From: Castor canadensis
Taxonomy: Eukaryota > Chordata > Mammalia > Rodentia > Castoridae
Assembly: GCF_047511655.1 (NCBI RefSeq)
Contig: NC_133387.1
Location: forward strand, 25,166,353-25,230,352
DNA: 64,000 nucleotides
Direction of reading: 5' to 3'
The number at the start of each line of letters is the position of its first letter. Positions within the stretch are counted from its first letter, which is position 1. Below are positions 47,315-61,635 of this stretch, one piece after another. The notes beneath the pieces were generated by a model, which was not told where the DNA came from, searched no databases, and worked only from the letters and a program-made list of their open reading frames with translations. The translations under genes were made by a program, and so were the position numbers.

Positions 47315-47940
47315 TATTATGTGTTTCCTGCTTCTCCTCAACTAAATGTAATGCCCATGATAAAATAGAAAAACAGAGGGAATCAAGTACATTAATATGC
47401 TTGTGCTGCTTTTCTGTCTTCCTTTTCCTGCCTTCTTAGAAGAAAAAGTTGGTTTAAAATTGAACTTTTTTTGATTTTCAGCAGTGTTCTGTGGAAATGA
47501 CATGGTACATAGTCATGTATTAACCCCTCTCTTCATCTTTGCAAGTAATATAGCTCTTCTTGGAGGACACTAATAACAGTTATGTCCAATGGAGATTGTG
47601 TGATAAATGAAATTTTGATTCTAGAGGATTTTCTTGTATTTTTTATATCTACAATGTAAACACAAATATTAGAGTCTTGACTGTTTAGACTGTGGTTGCC
47701 ATAAACTTACTTAAATATTTTCTTTTCATTTTAAGTCAGTTAATTATTAATCAACTAATTAGGAAGCATGCAATCATCATTGCCTAATGATGAACGCATA
47801 GGGCTTACTTGGAAGTACAAGTGCCAGATCTTAGGTCTGATTTGATATCTAGTATGGGATTTCACTCCCCCACCCCCCAGGTGCCTTCTGAACCCCATGA
47901 TTCCATGATGGCAGCTATGTTTCTAACCCACTGCCTGCAA
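47315..47940. other. Unique intron 4 DNA
   Basis: No repeat recognised; no exon. Confidence 0.5.
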
Positions 47941-47947
47941 AGCTATC

Positions 47948-48142
47948 TTTTTTTTTTTTTTTTTTTGTACTGGGGTTTCAACTCAGAGCCTATACCTTGA
48001 GCCACTCCACCAGCCCTTTGTCTGAAGGGTTTTTTGGAGATAAGGTCTTGAGAACTATTTGCCTGGGCTGGCTTTGAACTGACTGATCTCTGCTTCCTGA
48101 GTAGCTGGAATTATAGGTGTGAGCCACTAGCACCCAGCATGC
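47948..48142 (-). repeat. Type A composite SINE
   Basis: Antisense with shortened ID-like part; ends 'gagccactagcacccagc'. Confidence 0.88.
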
Positions 48143-48144
48143 AG

Positions 48145-48908
<764 letters not shown>

Positions 48909-49179
48909 TAAAGTATTCCTGCCACTGTCAATTAGAAACTGACCTGGGACGTAACAGGGTTTTCAGATTTCTGCACAGTGACTGTAAGAAATTCATAGTG
49001 TCCCTTTCTTGCTGTCAAGAACCAAGCTAAAGGTACCAGTTTTAATATTTGACATAGAATGTAGAGCAGAATAAACTTAACTGTCTTATATACAATTAAA
49101 TGATTTACATACTAAAATCCAAGTAACAACCATTGGTCTTATATTTTTTATAGCAAGGTCTAACCTTGTTACACTCTAT

Positions 49180-49395
49180 TTTTTGGTGATATTGGGGTTT
49201 GAACTCAGCCTTACATTTGCTAGTCAGGTGCTCTACTACTTGAGCCACTCCTCCAGCCCTTTTTTGCTTTTTAGGTCAGTTTTTAGGTAGGGACTCGTGT
49301 TTTGGCCTCAGGCTGGCCTCCAACCAAGTTCCTCCTGATCTCCGCCTCCCTAGTCGCTGGGATTGTAGGCGTGAGCCACAATGGCTGACTCTAAA
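49180..49395 (-). repeat. Composite SINE
   Basis: Antisense; ID-like part, 'ggtcagtttttaggtaggg', B1 part to 'ggcgtgagccacaatggc'. Confidence 0.82.
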
Positions 49396-49487
49396 ATAGT
49401 GTATCTTAATAGTGGGCTATGGGCCTTTGACATTACCATGACATATCTTGATAGGAAGGAGTCAGTGAATGCTTAAAGTAAGACTTG

Positions 49488-49580
49488 ATTTTTTTTTTTT
49501 TGGGCAGCACTGGGGTTTGAACTTGGCCTCATGCTTGCTAGGCAGATGCTCTTACCACTTGAGCCACTCCACCAGTCCAG
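49488..49580 (-). repeat. ID-like SINE
   Basis: Poly-T, 'gcactggggtttgaacttgg' to 'cactccaccagtcc'. Confidence 0.88.
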
Positions 49581-49599
49581 GACTCGATTTTATAACAAG

Positions 49600-50540
49600 A
49601 AACATAGTACTATCTTAAAACACTAATATTGAAAAGTCTTTGGTGATGTAAATGGCTTTGTCTTTTTCTCTTAGAGAGTTTCTTTAACGAAGTGTATTAG
49701 AGTAGCAGCTCTGTGTATATTGGATGTATGTGATACATTATGTTTTAGAAGATAGTAACATACTATCTGATTATCACTGTGAATTAAAAAAGGGAAAGCA
49801 CATTTTTCAGGGGGACAATGCCGTTTCATTGTTGTTAGTGTGCTGCTGTTCTTGCGTCAGAAGCAACTCAGCAACATCAAAAACTCAATAAGTTACAATG
49901 CTGATTATTCTGCTAGTCATTATCTGTGTCTTCATGCCTCTTGATGCAGTAACATTAATTTTAATTCTCATGTCATCAGATTATGCAGAGTAGTCATTTT
50001 TAGTAAAATCAAATCCCACTTTTAAATCATGAGTTAGAAGAACTCATGATTATACAACGAATAGAGGAAAGTCTAGAATACAGTTCAGACTTAACAGTGA
50101 CTTGTGGAATTAAAGATTTGGGTAAGGAAAAACTCCATATTGTGCCAAGATTATATTATTTTCTCCTCTGATCCCATGTCAGGACCCCACTGCCATTAGT
50201 AAGAAGAGTGTTTTCAGAATCAAGGTCATTACACATTTTAGTTTGCTTTATGTTTGGAATAAGACTTTCTTATATAATTTCCCCACATAAATAGTACTTA
50301 AATTTTTAAAAAAGTATAATATTTGATATGTACAGAAGAATAACTTTGAACATTTATCTAACTTTTAAAACATGATATAATTAATGTCTTTGAAACCACC
50401 ACTCAGTCTTAAGAATAACCTAATGAATGATATGTTTCTGTATAATCTCCTAACCCTACTTATGTATGTATCTTTTTTTCCTCATAGAGGTTCTAAAAGC
50501 CCTTGTTTTTTAATTATTCAAGAATGACTAATATGCCTTC
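49600..50540. other. Unique intron 5 DNA
   Basis: No repeat or exon recognised. Confidence 0.5.
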
Positions 50541-50542
50541 AC

Positions 50543-50758
50543 TTTTTTTTTTTGGGTGGGATTGTGGTTTGTACTCAGGGCTTTGTACTTGCAAAGTAGG
50601 TGCTCTACTGCTTGAACCATGCCTCTGGTACATTTTACTGTGATTATTTTGAAGATGGGAACTCAGGAATTATTTGTCTGGGCTGCCATCGAACCTCGAT
50701 CCTCTTGTTCTTAGCCTCCCAAGTAGCTAGAATTACAGCTGAGCTGGTGCCTGGCTCA
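50543..50758 (-). repeat. Type B composite SINE
   Basis: Antisense; 'catgcctctggtacatttt', B1 part ending 'agctggtgcctggctc'. Confidence 0.85.
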
Positions 50759-50802
50759 GTTGTACTCTTAAATAAAAATCCTGGAGTTTCTCTCTTTGAA
50801 CC

Positions 50803-50895
50803 TTTCTTTTGAGACAGTCTTGCTCAGTAGCCCAGGTTGGCCTTGAACTTGCCAGTTCTCCAGCCTCAGCATCTTGTGTCACCTTGCCTGACTCT
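50803..50895 (-). repeat. B1 SINE
   Basis: 'tagcccaggttggccttgaa' to 'caccttgcctgactc'. Confidence 0.78.
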
Positions 50896-51207
50896 TCCTT
50901 GGACTTTCTGATCCCATCTAAATTTTATTCCTTGTTCTTTAGATCTGTTCCCCAATTACCATTCTTGGATTTTGCTTTTTGGATTAGATTAACTATTTTT
51001 TGAACCGCCTTAAATAACTTCCTATGAAAAGATACACAGAAAGCAAATTCAGAGTTTTGTATGCCCAAGAAATACTTTTATTTGGTTTTCATTCTTGGTT
51101 AATGGGCTGACTGGATAGATACAGAGTTTTAGGTCCAATAGTTTCCTAAAAAATTTCAAAGGTTTCATTCTTGTTTACTAGCATGTATAATTATTAATGA
51201 AAAGTTG

Positions 51208-51422
51208 GAGCCAGGCACTGGTGGCTCATGCCTATCATCCTAGCTATTCGGGAGGCAGACAGAGAGCAGGAGGATTATGGTTTGAAGCGAAGCCAACCTG
51301 GGCAAATAGTTTGAGAGATACTATCTTGAAAAAATCCACTAAAAAAAAAGACTGGTTAAGTGGCTCAAGGAGTAGGCCCTGAGTTCAAACAAACAAAAAA
51401 AGTACCACCAAAAAAAAAAAAG
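51208..51422 (+). repeat. Type A composite SINE
   Basis: Full B1 head; ID-like part shortened; poly-A. Confidence 0.85.
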
Positions 51423-51476
51423 TGTCTGAGGTACAAAAATAAAAAAAGGCTGATTTGCTTGCCTATTGGAAACTAG

Positions 51477-51929
<453 letters not shown>

Positions 51930-52333
51930 TGAGTAATTATTATTCACCCAGCATTTGTGATTCTTGGTGATGTAAATATAAAAATTGTACATCCTATAAC
52001 TACTTTAGTATTCTTGCTTGAATCTAGAGTGGCAAATTGGGTATAGGAGAGGTTGTAGTATTGCCAGTACTAAGTACTAAGTTTTTGCACTTAAGAAGGA
52101 AAGGCTGTAATATTTAGGGATAACTTTTTAAAAATCAAGTGTAATGCGATAGGAATTTTTGTTCAGATGCTTTAGTAATTGATAATTTGAACTTACTAGT
52201 CACTTACCTGTATAGTAGTTGGTGTATCTGCTGTAGATAGAAGGTATCTGCTGTAGAAATAGTGATACAGCGTAGTAAAATGTTGCTTAGGCTGAGGAAC
52301 CTTGTATTATTTTTTGACTCATTTTATCTGTGA

Positions 52334-52543
<210 letters not shown>

Positions 52544-52859
52544 TAAGGCCATTGCTCTCTATGTTGTGTGTTTCATAGTATGTGTATTCTATTCACTCAT
52601 GCCGTCCCTTTTATTCTCGAGAAATTATAATCTTGTTTTTAATTCATGTGATATGGGAATTTCCTATGTATTAGAATTTTTTTTAGAATATTTTTTAAAT
52701 TGTATTTGCGTTTCAGCTTTGCATTCTTTTCTGTTTTCTTATTTGCTTATCTGGGTTGATTGTTTGTAGGCACCTCAAAGAACCTGTTAGAAAGAAAGCC
52801 TGTTACTTTCCACTGGGTCCTCTTTTTCTTCCTCTTCCTTTCACTCCCCCACTCCATGA

Positions 52860-52935
52860 AGTACTGGGTTTCACCCATGACTTTGGTGCTTGCTAGGCAG
52901 GTACTTTACCACTTGAGCCACATCTCCAGCCTCCT
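52860..52935 (-). repeat. ID SINE, 5' part altered
   Basis: 'tactgggtttcacccatgac' to 'cacatctccagcc'. Confidence 0.75.
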
Positions 52936-53014
52936 GCAGAGCCCCCTTTATAGCTTTACTTGTGCTCTAGAGCTTTACAGCTAAAAATCATACTCTTAGT
53001 TAAGCTTTCCATTA

Positions 53015-53300
53015 TTATAAAAAAGTAATTGTGATGATCAACTTAAAAGACAGGAAACGTTTATTTTAGCTTACATTTTTGGGGTGTTTTAATCTATGCT
53101 CTGTTGTACCCATTGTTTTTGGGCCTATGGAGAGTCAATAAATCCTGGTGGAGAATTTAAGTAACAGAGCCTGTTTACCTCATGGTAGCCAGGTGTGGAA
53201 GGAAGAGGGGAAGAGGTCTACAACCCTTCAGTGGCACCACCAAGGTTTCAGCACATGGACCTTTGGGAGCACGTTCACAATCCAAGTCTTCACACCTCAC
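53015..53300 (-). repeat. MaLR-type LTR, antisense
   Basis: 'gatgatcaacttaaaagaca', 'aacgtttattttagcttac', 'cacatggacctttgggagca' are the complement of MaLR LTR parts. The L1 at 53342 landed at its edge. Confidence 0.65.
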
Positions 53301-53341
53301 ATTTTTCTTAAAATTAAGGATGTGAATGAGAAAGGGATTTT

Positions 53342-53686
53342 TTTTTTCTTACCTGAAAGTCACTTTTATTTATTTATTTTTCTTTTATTCATATGTGCAT
53401 ACAATGTTTGGGTCATTTCTCCCCCCTTCCCCCCACTCCCTCCCTTACCCTCCCCACCCCCTCCCTCTCTCCCCCACCCCCTCGCTACCAGGCAGAAACT
53501 ATTTTGCCCTTATCTCTAATTTTGTTGAAGAGAGAGTATAAACAATAATAGGAAGGACCAAGGGTTTTTGCTAGTTGAGATAAGGATAGCTATACAGGGA
53601 GTTGACTTGCATTGCTTTCCTGTGCTTGTGTGTTACCTTCTAAATTAATTCTTCTTGAACTAACCTTTTCCTAGTTCCCAGTTCCA
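53342..53686 (-). mobile_element. L1 insertion, 5'-truncated, with split tail
   Basis: Antisense L1 3' UTR of the same family as 26160-26576, bounded by perfect 13-bp repeats agaaagggatttt (53329-53341 and 53687-53699). Between the left repeat and the L1 3' end lie a short T run, the 16-bp cttacctgaaagtcac (53348-53363) and a second T-rich run. Confidence 0.88.
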
Positions 53687-53727
53687 AGAAAGGGATTTTA
53701 GATGTAAGAATTTCCTTCATTCAAAAC

Positions 53728-53822
53728 CTTTTACTGGAGGTGTGGCTCAAGCCATAGAGCATGTGCTTTGCAAGCCCAAAATCCTGTGCTCAAACCCAAG
53801 TTTCATTAAAATAAATAAAAAT
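53728..53822 (+). repeat. ID-like SINE, type B tail
   Basis: 'actggaggtgtggctcaagc' to 'tcaaacccaagtttc', A-rich tail. Confidence 0.82.
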
Positions 53823-53844
53823 CATCTTTAGTGAAAAATCTTTA

Positions 53845-54064
53845 AGCAGGGCACTGGTGGCTCACACCTGTAATCATAGCTACTTGGGAGGCCAGGATGG
53901 AAAGGATCAATGTTCAAGGCCATTCCATGGAAATAGTTCAAGAGACCCCCATGTCTAAAATAACCAAAGCAAAATGGACCTGAGATGTGGCTCAAGTGGA
54001 AGAATGCCTGCTTTGCAAGTGTGAAGCCCTGAGTTCAAACCCCAGTCTCACCAAAAAAAAAAAA

Positions 54065-54065
<1 letters not shown>
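53845..54065 (+). repeat. Type B composite SINE
   Basis: Linker 'ctaaaataaccaaagcaaaa', tail 'cctgagatgtggctcaagtg'. Confidence 0.9.
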
Positions 54066-54107
<42 letters not shown>

Positions 54108-54120
54108 TACACATATATAT
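54066..54120 (+). repeat. (CA)n microsatellite in SINE tail
   Basis: About 20 CA units, then a short AT run. Confidence 0.95.
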
Positions 54121-54121
54121 A

Positions 54122-54312
54122 TGAGCTGGGTGTGGTGATGTGTGCCTGTAATCCCTTCACTAGGCAATACTCTACCACTGAACTACATCATACTCAACTC
54201 TTGTTTTGTTTTGAATCCAAGTCTCACTATGTAGCCCAGACTGACCTTGAATTCACACACCCTCAGCCCCTTGAGTACTAGGATTACAGGCTTGTACCAC
54301 CATGCCTGGCTA
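54122..54312 (-). repeat. ID/B1 SINE with inverted B1 start
   Basis: A short sense B1 start ('gctgggtgtggtgatgtgtg') runs straight into an antisense ID-like plus B1 ('tgtagcccagactgaccttg'). Confidence 0.65.
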
Positions 54313-54321
54313 CTTTTTTTT

Positions 54322-54655
54322 TTTTTTTTTTGCAGTACAGGGGTTTGAACTCAGAGTTTGTACTTGCTAGGCAGGCACTCTACCACTTGAGCGCCCCCTT
54401 TCCCTCCAACCCTTTTTTGTTTTCATTATTTTTCCAATAGAGTCTCACTTTTATGCCCAGGCTGGCCTGGACTTCTATCTCCTGTTTATGTCTCCTGTAT
54501 AGCAAGGATGAAAGGTGTGTCCCTGCCCAACTTATTATTGATTGAGATGGAGTCTCCTCAATTTTTTGCTCAAGCTGACCTTAAACCACAGTCCTCCTGA
54601 TTTCTACCTCCCATTGGAGCTAGGACTATAGGCGAGCCACTAACCTGGCTTTTTT
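54322..54655 (-). repeat. Trimeric SINE (B1-B1-ID)
   Basis: Antisense order ID-like ('acaggggtttgaactcagag'), B1 ('cccaggctggcctggacttc'), B1 ('aagctgaccttaaaccacag'). Confidence 0.78.
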
Positions 54656-54971
54656 TTAAAGGAGAAAACAAAAACATAAACATAACTAAGGATATCTTTG
54701 TTATGAATGGAACCCCAAAACATTTTCTGGAGAAGTATAGAAATACACAGTAACAATCACTCCTGTAAGTAGTACCATACTGAAGATCAGCTGTAAGTAA
54801 AATCCAAGGCCCTTTCTCCATTTCTCTCTCAAGAAAGCAGGCAAATGGAAATGACCTGAGTTATATTCAGGGAATTATGGATGACTTGCCTGGTAAATCT
54901 TCTGATCTCAAACATAATGAAATGGGTTTCAGAATTTAGGAAAAAGATGTTTTACAAGACTTCCATTTCTA

Positions 54972-55042
54972 GCTGGAGCTGTGGCTCAAGCAGTGAGCAC
55001 CTGCTTTGCAAGCCAGTCCTACCACAAAAAAAAAAAAAAGAC
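54972..55042 (+). repeat. ID-like SINE, shortened
   Basis: 'agctggagctgtggctcaag', middle missing, poly-A. Confidence 0.8.
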
Positions 55043-55313
55043 TTCCATTTCCCTGGTTCTCTAAATTAAACATCTAGTCTAGTTTGACTGACGTTACCTC
55101 AGAAGTAAATAAGAACTGTAAAGCAAGTCATCCTAAGTGGACATGGGGAGACATTTGGGAGAATATATACTAAAGAAAAGGTGGCTTCCTAACTGCTTCC
55201 ATCTATGCTATGTAAAGTGTCTCCTTCCCTGTTTGGTTTTAGTAATAATTAAACTGTCTTCTTACTCCATTCCTTTCCCATTCAAATAAACCATCTCTTT
55301 TCTCTTAATCTGA

Positions 55314-55532
<219 letters not shown>

Positions 55533-55914
55533 TAAAAAGATAGAGAATAGGGCTAATGGAATCTTCATGTTTTTTCATTTGGCTTACAGTGAAGAAGTCA
55601 ATACCAGTATGATAAAGATTAGGCCTATCAGGGAGAAAAAAAAGAGAGCTCCTGCTGAGTCAATAATTCTTCTCCTAGGAATTTATCTTTAATAATCTTA
55701 CAGAAGAAAAAAATAGCCATTTTATGTACCAAGCGTTATCTATAAAATAAAAATATGGTAAGCTATGTCTAGTAGTGATTATGATATAGCAACTTGATGG
55801 ACCAAAATGTAGCAGTTTAAAATGATAAATATTGAAATAGTAATAATTAGTATGTTAAGTGAAAAAAATCAAAATGTAGAATTCTATTTTGTGTGTGTAT
55901 ATATGAGTATGTGT

Positions 55915-56140
55915 GGTCTAGTGATCAAACCCAGGGGCTGGCCAAAAAAAAAAAAAAGGAAAAAAGAATCCTCTCTCCCCCCCACAGGGGCTGGCACATA
56001 CTGGGCAAGTGCTCTGCCATCAAGCCATATCCCCAGATCTTGAACTCTGTGTAGCTCAACTCTGGTTTCAAACTTTTGATCCACCTGCTTCACTCTCCCA
56101 AATTCAGAGTACAGGTGTGTGCCACCGTGGCTTATACTCT
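55915..56140 (-). repeat. ID/B1 SINE with inserted A-rich tract
   Basis: 'gtgatcaaacccaggggctg', an A-rich and C-rich insert (55945-55985), the rest of the ID ('gggcaagtgctctgccatca'), then B1-like 'tacaggtgtgtgccacc'. Confidence 0.65.
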
Positions 56141-56149
56141 GTTTCTAGT

Positions 56150-56525
56150 AGTGGTTAGATTAAAAACTAACACAAAAGTGAAATATTTGTGTGAAGATGT
56201 TGAATATTATGTAATTAATTCCCCCATGTGCATGTACATTTTCTTTATTATTACTTAGACTGATTTTGTTATTTAAAATCTATTTGCTTAACAGAAAACC
56301 TAGAATATAAAATACTCCATTGGAAACTGCAATCTCCATTCTCTACAGTAGGGTCTTCAGAGTTTGCCTCATTTATTTCATCCTTTTGTTTGGTTGGTTT
56401 AATCTAGGATCTGGAGTAAATTTGTTTGTAATTAGATCTGATATGCTTGTCTCTTAATTTTAATGTTAATATTGTGGTTAAGTTTTACATTTTGTATCTC
56501 CACAGAACCATAGTGATGATCTAGT
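56150..56525. other. Unique intron 8 DNA
   Basis: AT-rich; nothing recognised. Confidence 0.5.
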
Positions 56526-56526
56526 G

Positions 56527-56650
56527 TAGTGGTTTTCAACCACTTTTTGTTTTAAACTGAGGAATCCTATTTTAACTACATCTTACTTGGAAAACTGACA
56601 TGTAAATAAAACCAGGACTGCTGTATTTTAAGTGGGTTTACTTATTTGAT
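56527..56650 (+). repeat. Possible hAT/MER5-like remnant
   Basis: 'tagtggttttcaaccacttt' resembles the hAT terminal repeat; weak. Confidence 0.35.
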
Positions 56651-56809
56651 CCCCTTCCCTTTGCTAGTTCAGTGGTACCATTTCCTTTGCACGTATTTTC
56701 TTATACTTTTAAATGTATAGTGCCTTGTAAGTTGTATAGTACTTTATAATTTTATCCATTATTACTTCTGAGACAGCCATCATTTTCTCATTCCTCCACC
56801 TACATTTTT

Positions 56810-56882
56810 TTTTTTGGTGGCACTGGGATTTGAACTCAGGGCCTCTTGCTCTGCCTCTTGAACCACACCTTCAACACCTCTA
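56810..56882 (-). repeat. ID-like SINE, shortened
   Basis: 'ggcactgggatttgaactca' to 'accacaccttcaac'. Confidence 0.78.
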
Positions 56883-57387
56883 CCTTAAGGTTGAACTAGA
56901 TCAACAGATTTCAGAAGTACTGAGGGCTTTTTCTAGATACTCACTTCCCAAGATTCTCATACATGCCTTTAACCATCTCAAAATTCATTGGTAAGCCCCT
57001 CCCTTTATATGTTTGTTTATTTTTTTTAAAGAAAAGTGTCTTTGGATAGGAAGGGTTTAAAGTCTAAAGTTTTTCTATGTGAAGTTACTATGATAGTGGT
57101 TGATTTTTGAAGATCTTAAACAAAGGCTTCAGAAACTAAAGAGCTGACCTTCTCTTGATAGACTTGTAACTCTTACTTTACCACTTCTTTAGATCACTTC
57201 TCAGCACACCACCCCACATTGTTCCAAAAAGAAAACAAGATATGGACTGAGAATACAACACATACACACTGAAGTTTTTTCAAAGCTAAAGTTGTGTTGC
57301 CATATTTGTTTGGGAGATGGTCTATTATAGTATTACAGTAAAATATCCTTTCTTGTTTAACTTTGGTTCATTGGGACTGGCTGCTTT

Positions 57388-57483
57388 TTTTTTTTTTTTT
57401 TTTTTTCTTAAACAGTATAGGGGATTGAACTCGTGCCTTGCACCTGCTAGGCAAGTGCTGTACCACTTGAGCCACTATCCCCA
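57388..57483 (-). repeat. ID SINE
   Basis: Poly-T, 'agtataggggattgaactcg' to 'gccactatccccaagc'; ends 93 bp before exon 9. Confidence 0.85.
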
Positions 57484-57551
57484 AGCTCTGTCCTTTTCTT
57501 CTCTGTTGATTTTATAAAGGTCATTGAAAACTTCAGTGAGTTTTAAAATAA

Positions 57552-57797
<246 letters not shown>

Positions 57798-57799
57798 TA

Positions 57800-59254
57800 A
57801 TAGACGTGCAAGTTGCCTGGCATACAGTAGTTGTATTTACTTATTATTGACAAACCGGTTCAGTCTGTGGATAATTCAGTTATGGTTTACTATATTACTT
57901 TTGCTAATGAGAACTGTTCTACTAGTGCAGTTGGTATGGAAGATAGGCAAATTTTTCCTGCTTTAATAATTATGTACCAACTCCTGACATCTCCTTTAAT
58001 TATTTGGCATTTTCTTTGTCCACATGTATGACTAGCATGGATATAAAGAAATGCCTACACTAGAGTAGAAGATTCATAGTCCTGTGGTTTTCTTGATAGT
58101 AACATTTTACCTCATAAGTTTGCAGTCATCATCATTTCACCTCACTTAACATTAGCATAATTTCAGGTTTTTTTGTATTGCTGGATCATCATTTTGTGAG
58201 CTGTGAAATACTAGTTTGGATGCTTTGTTACAACAATACTAAAGTGACCTAAAGAAAAAATGGAGGGAAGTAACTCAATTGTTTTTTGTATATTTGGAGC
58301 ATAATTTTCCTATGAAGTGTTAATAAAATTATAACTCTTATTACAAAGCATGTGTTTTGGCTCCGCTATGAAGAGTTGGTCATTCTTAGAAAGCAGATTC
58401 CATGAGGTTCATAGATTGTAGACAGATGAGCAGTACTCAGATTGCAGCTCTTTTTTCATGGCTCTCTGCCTTTAACTTCAGTTTGCAAACTTGTATCAGT
58501 GGTCAGTGTTGCCAAGATGTGTTCTGTGGAACACCAGCCCAGGAGATGTTCTTTGGCCAGAAAAAGAATAGGTTAAATTGGCAGTTAAAATTGGGGAATG
58601 ATGTAAATATCTACAGTATATTAAAGGCTCTGTGAAGTCATATAAGAGAGTTGTTTAATTTTATGATCTGTTATGTGACTGTAGAAGTCTTTCTTGGACT
58701 AATACATAGTCATATTCCATAAATGGAAAATTCTGGACCAGAACATCTCTTCAGTACTCTGTGAGGTCTACCTTTAAAAAAAAAAAAAAAGTGCTTGTAT
58801 ATGGGATTGGAACGGGTCCTTCTAAACAGCTGTTTCTTAGGAATTTAACCTGAACTGTCAGTGTTAATGCGAACAAATGCTTAAAGTAATAGAATTGTAA
58901 AGCCTATACAGACATAGAGGACTTGCATTGTATCTCCATTTTTAATGTGTTTATATATTTATTAGCTATCAAGATCATAAAAAGACAGTTACGTAATATG
59001 TTTTGTTTTTCCCATAATACTGATTTTCTGGGGGCAAATGATAATCTTGGTAAGTTCTTTTTGTTCTAAATGGTTGTATTTAAATATTAACATAATAGTT
59101 ACTTCTAGTTAGTGAGGATATAAAAAATTTTTAAAAATGTTCTTGGCTGTCTCTGTGAGATAATTAGATTTAGCAAAACTAACCCACATTTTTTTGTTGT
59201 TTTGGAATTCTGTTTTCCTTTTAATGGATCCATAATCCACCTCTTCTTCTCTAG
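57800..59254. other. Unique intron 9 DNA
   Basis: No SINE or L1 in about 1.4 kb, unusual for this window. 57790-57840 has a weak MIR end ('ttgcctggcatacagtag'). A 77-codon frame at 58402-58635 has no splice support. Confidence 0.5.
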
Positions 59255-59347
<93 letters not shown>

Positions 59348-59629
59348 TGAGTGTCTAATAAGTATTTTGCTGGGATCTTTAAATATCAAGAGAAAGGGAA
59401 ATCTCACCATTTTTCTGTTTTATGGTTGGAAAATCTTAGTCTAACCCAGGGTAGCCTGCATTGCTGATGCTATGTTTTAATACATTTCTTAGAGTTAAAA
59501 TTCATGCTAGGAATACAATGCTGATGTATTTTTCCAACTGAGGCTCCCTTGTGAAATTAGGCCTGATTAAGAATTTGCTAAGGCTTGTAAATTGTTGCTA
59601 CTTCCTTGAAAGCAATTGAACAGGTATAA

Positions 59630-59690
59630 ATTTGTGTCTCCTGCTTTGTGACCTTGGGTAAGTTATCAAGTTATCATTACCAAGGTTTAA
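59630..59690 (+). repeat. MIR fragment
   Basis: 'ctgctttgtgaccttgggta' is the MIR left core. Confidence 0.55.
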
Positions 59691-60117
59691 TTTCATAGTT
59701 CTCTTTTTCTTTTCCCCTGTCCTAGAGAATTATTCATGAGTTTCAGAGAGACAAGGTATAGGCAACTATTTTACCTAAAGAAATAGCAAGATGTAAATGA
59801 TAATTATTTTGTTATTACCATTGAAAAATTTTAAGTTATTTGAACTTAATTTCTAATTGCTTAGCATAGAAATTCTATTAATGACATGAATCCTTAAGAC
59901 AGAATTTACTTGTACCATGAGTTTATACATTAATCTATGATGTCACCTTGTATTTTGACCATATACCTGCAATCTCGTGGCTTTGATTGGAAAGATAGTT
60001 AATGTAGATATTGAAGCACAGTGCTTTTTTTCTTAGCTGCCTTTCAGGGCCCAATTGTTTCTAACCCAATAAATATTCAAGGAGATAAGTAGATTTATTT
60101 TTCTTTATTAAGAAGTT

Positions 60118-60202
60118 CCAGCTGGTAGAGAGGCTTAAGCGGTAAGAGTGCCTGACTAGCAAGTGTAGGGCCCTGAGTTCAAACCCTAGTACCACCGAAG
60201 AA
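60118..60202 (+). repeat. ID-like SINE
   Basis: 'agctggtagagaggcttaag' to 'caaaccctagtaccacc'. Confidence 0.85.
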
Positions 60203-60204
60203 AG

Positions 60205-61195
60205 AGGAACTTCTACTCTGTAATTACATACTATAGTATTTGCTTTTAAAGCCATTTTGGTTTCTTTTGGAACCCTCTGTAATAGTCTGGAAGTTGCTAA
60301 AATCATTAATATTCTAACCAATACATGAGTGACAAGTAGACAGTCTTTGATAACAATGTCCCTAGGAAACAAAAAGCATAAACGAGAGAAGATTTTCTAT
60401 TGTTCAGTTGAATTTTTAATCAACTACATGATTACAATTTTTTGTTTCCTTTAAAGGACTTAATAGAACTAGTTATCAGCAGGGGGTGCTCTCGCTCTAA
60501 TCTAAGATAATATTTACATTTGTAAACATTTTTATTTCTGAATTTTCTCCTGTTTTGGAGGGGGTGATAAATTCGTGGAGCTGTGGAAAGTATTTGGTTA
60601 ATATTAATTTTTGCCTCCTGTTCTAAATCAGGGTACATTAACTTCTCCTGAGGCTTGTTTTCTTATTCTTTTAGCTAGTGAGCTAACCTACCTATACTTT
60701 CCATTTTTTTAAAGTTTCTGAGATTCAGACATAAGAAGTCTTTTGGAAACCAATAACATATGAAAAGTAATCTGTGAGAGTTAGTCACTCTTTCACCTAA
60801 ACATTGAACAGTATTTTTTTCAGTGTCCACTATGTGCTAGGCACTGCAGATATAGGAATAAATGAAATAGATTTTTTAAAAGAAGACGTTCACCCACTGT
60901 AAACATCTTCCTCTCTGATTAGAAGTGCCTGTCTTTGATTCCATCATGTATCTTTAGACACTTCCCTGGCATTTAGAATATGAAGGAGCAGTATGCTTCT
61001 CCTGAAACAATATCTTTGATTTCTGTCTTTGCTTTTTTAAGGATTTGAAAAATACTCACACCCATTGTTAAGCACTTTCATCTGAATGATTAGTATATTA
61101 GAATGAAGTCTTTTGGCAATATGATGTCATTGCAGCATATTAATTGGCCAGAACATACCTCTGAAGTCAGTAATTGTGAGTACTTGCTTTCTGTT
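60205..61195. other. Unique DNA before exon 11
   Basis: No young repeat. 60820-60880 ('ccactatgtgctaggcactg') looks like an ancient mammalian repeat. No extra exon. Confidence 0.45.
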
Positions 61196-61200
61196 CTCAG

Positions 61201-61340
61201 GGAGAACAATCCTACACTTGTGGAGGTTCTAGAAGGAGTTGTTCGTCTTCCAGAGACTGTCCATACAGCTGTGCGATACACCAGCATTGAGTTGGTTGGA
61301 GAAATGAGTGAAGTGGTTGATCGAAATCCTCAGTTCCTTG
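61201..61340 (+). CDS. TNPO3: TNPO3 coding exon 11 (end of 453, residues 454-499)
   Basis: 140 bp; acceptor 'ttctcag', donor 'ccttg|gtatgt', phase 1 out. It encodes [18 protein letters not shown] through RNPQFL and leaves the first base (G) of codon 500. I find no further coding exon between 61341 and 64000, so intron 11 runs off the right edge and the remaining ~420 codons are outside. Confidence 0.97.
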
Positions 61341-61424
61341 GTATGTGTGAATTCTCTCCTCTGTTACTATTCTTCTACATTTCCTGATTTTCGTCTTTTT
61401 CTTTTCTTTTCTTTTCTTTTTTTT

Positions 61425-61635
61425 ATGTGGAACTGAGGTTTGAACTCAGGGCGTGGCACTTGCAAACAGGTATTGCACTGCTTGAGCCACACCTCCAGTC
61501 TGTTTTGCTCTAGCTATTTTGGAGATGGAGTCTTGTGGACTATTTGCCTAGGCTGGCCTTGAACCTCAGTCCTCCCAATCTCAGCCTCCCAAGTAGCTAA
61601 GATTACAGGTACAAACAACCAGCACCTGGCCCTGC
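61425..61635 (-). repeat. Type B composite SINE
   Basis: Antisense, 85 bp after exon 11; 'cacctccagtctgttttgct', B1 part ending 'aaccagcacctggcc'. Confidence 0.88.
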
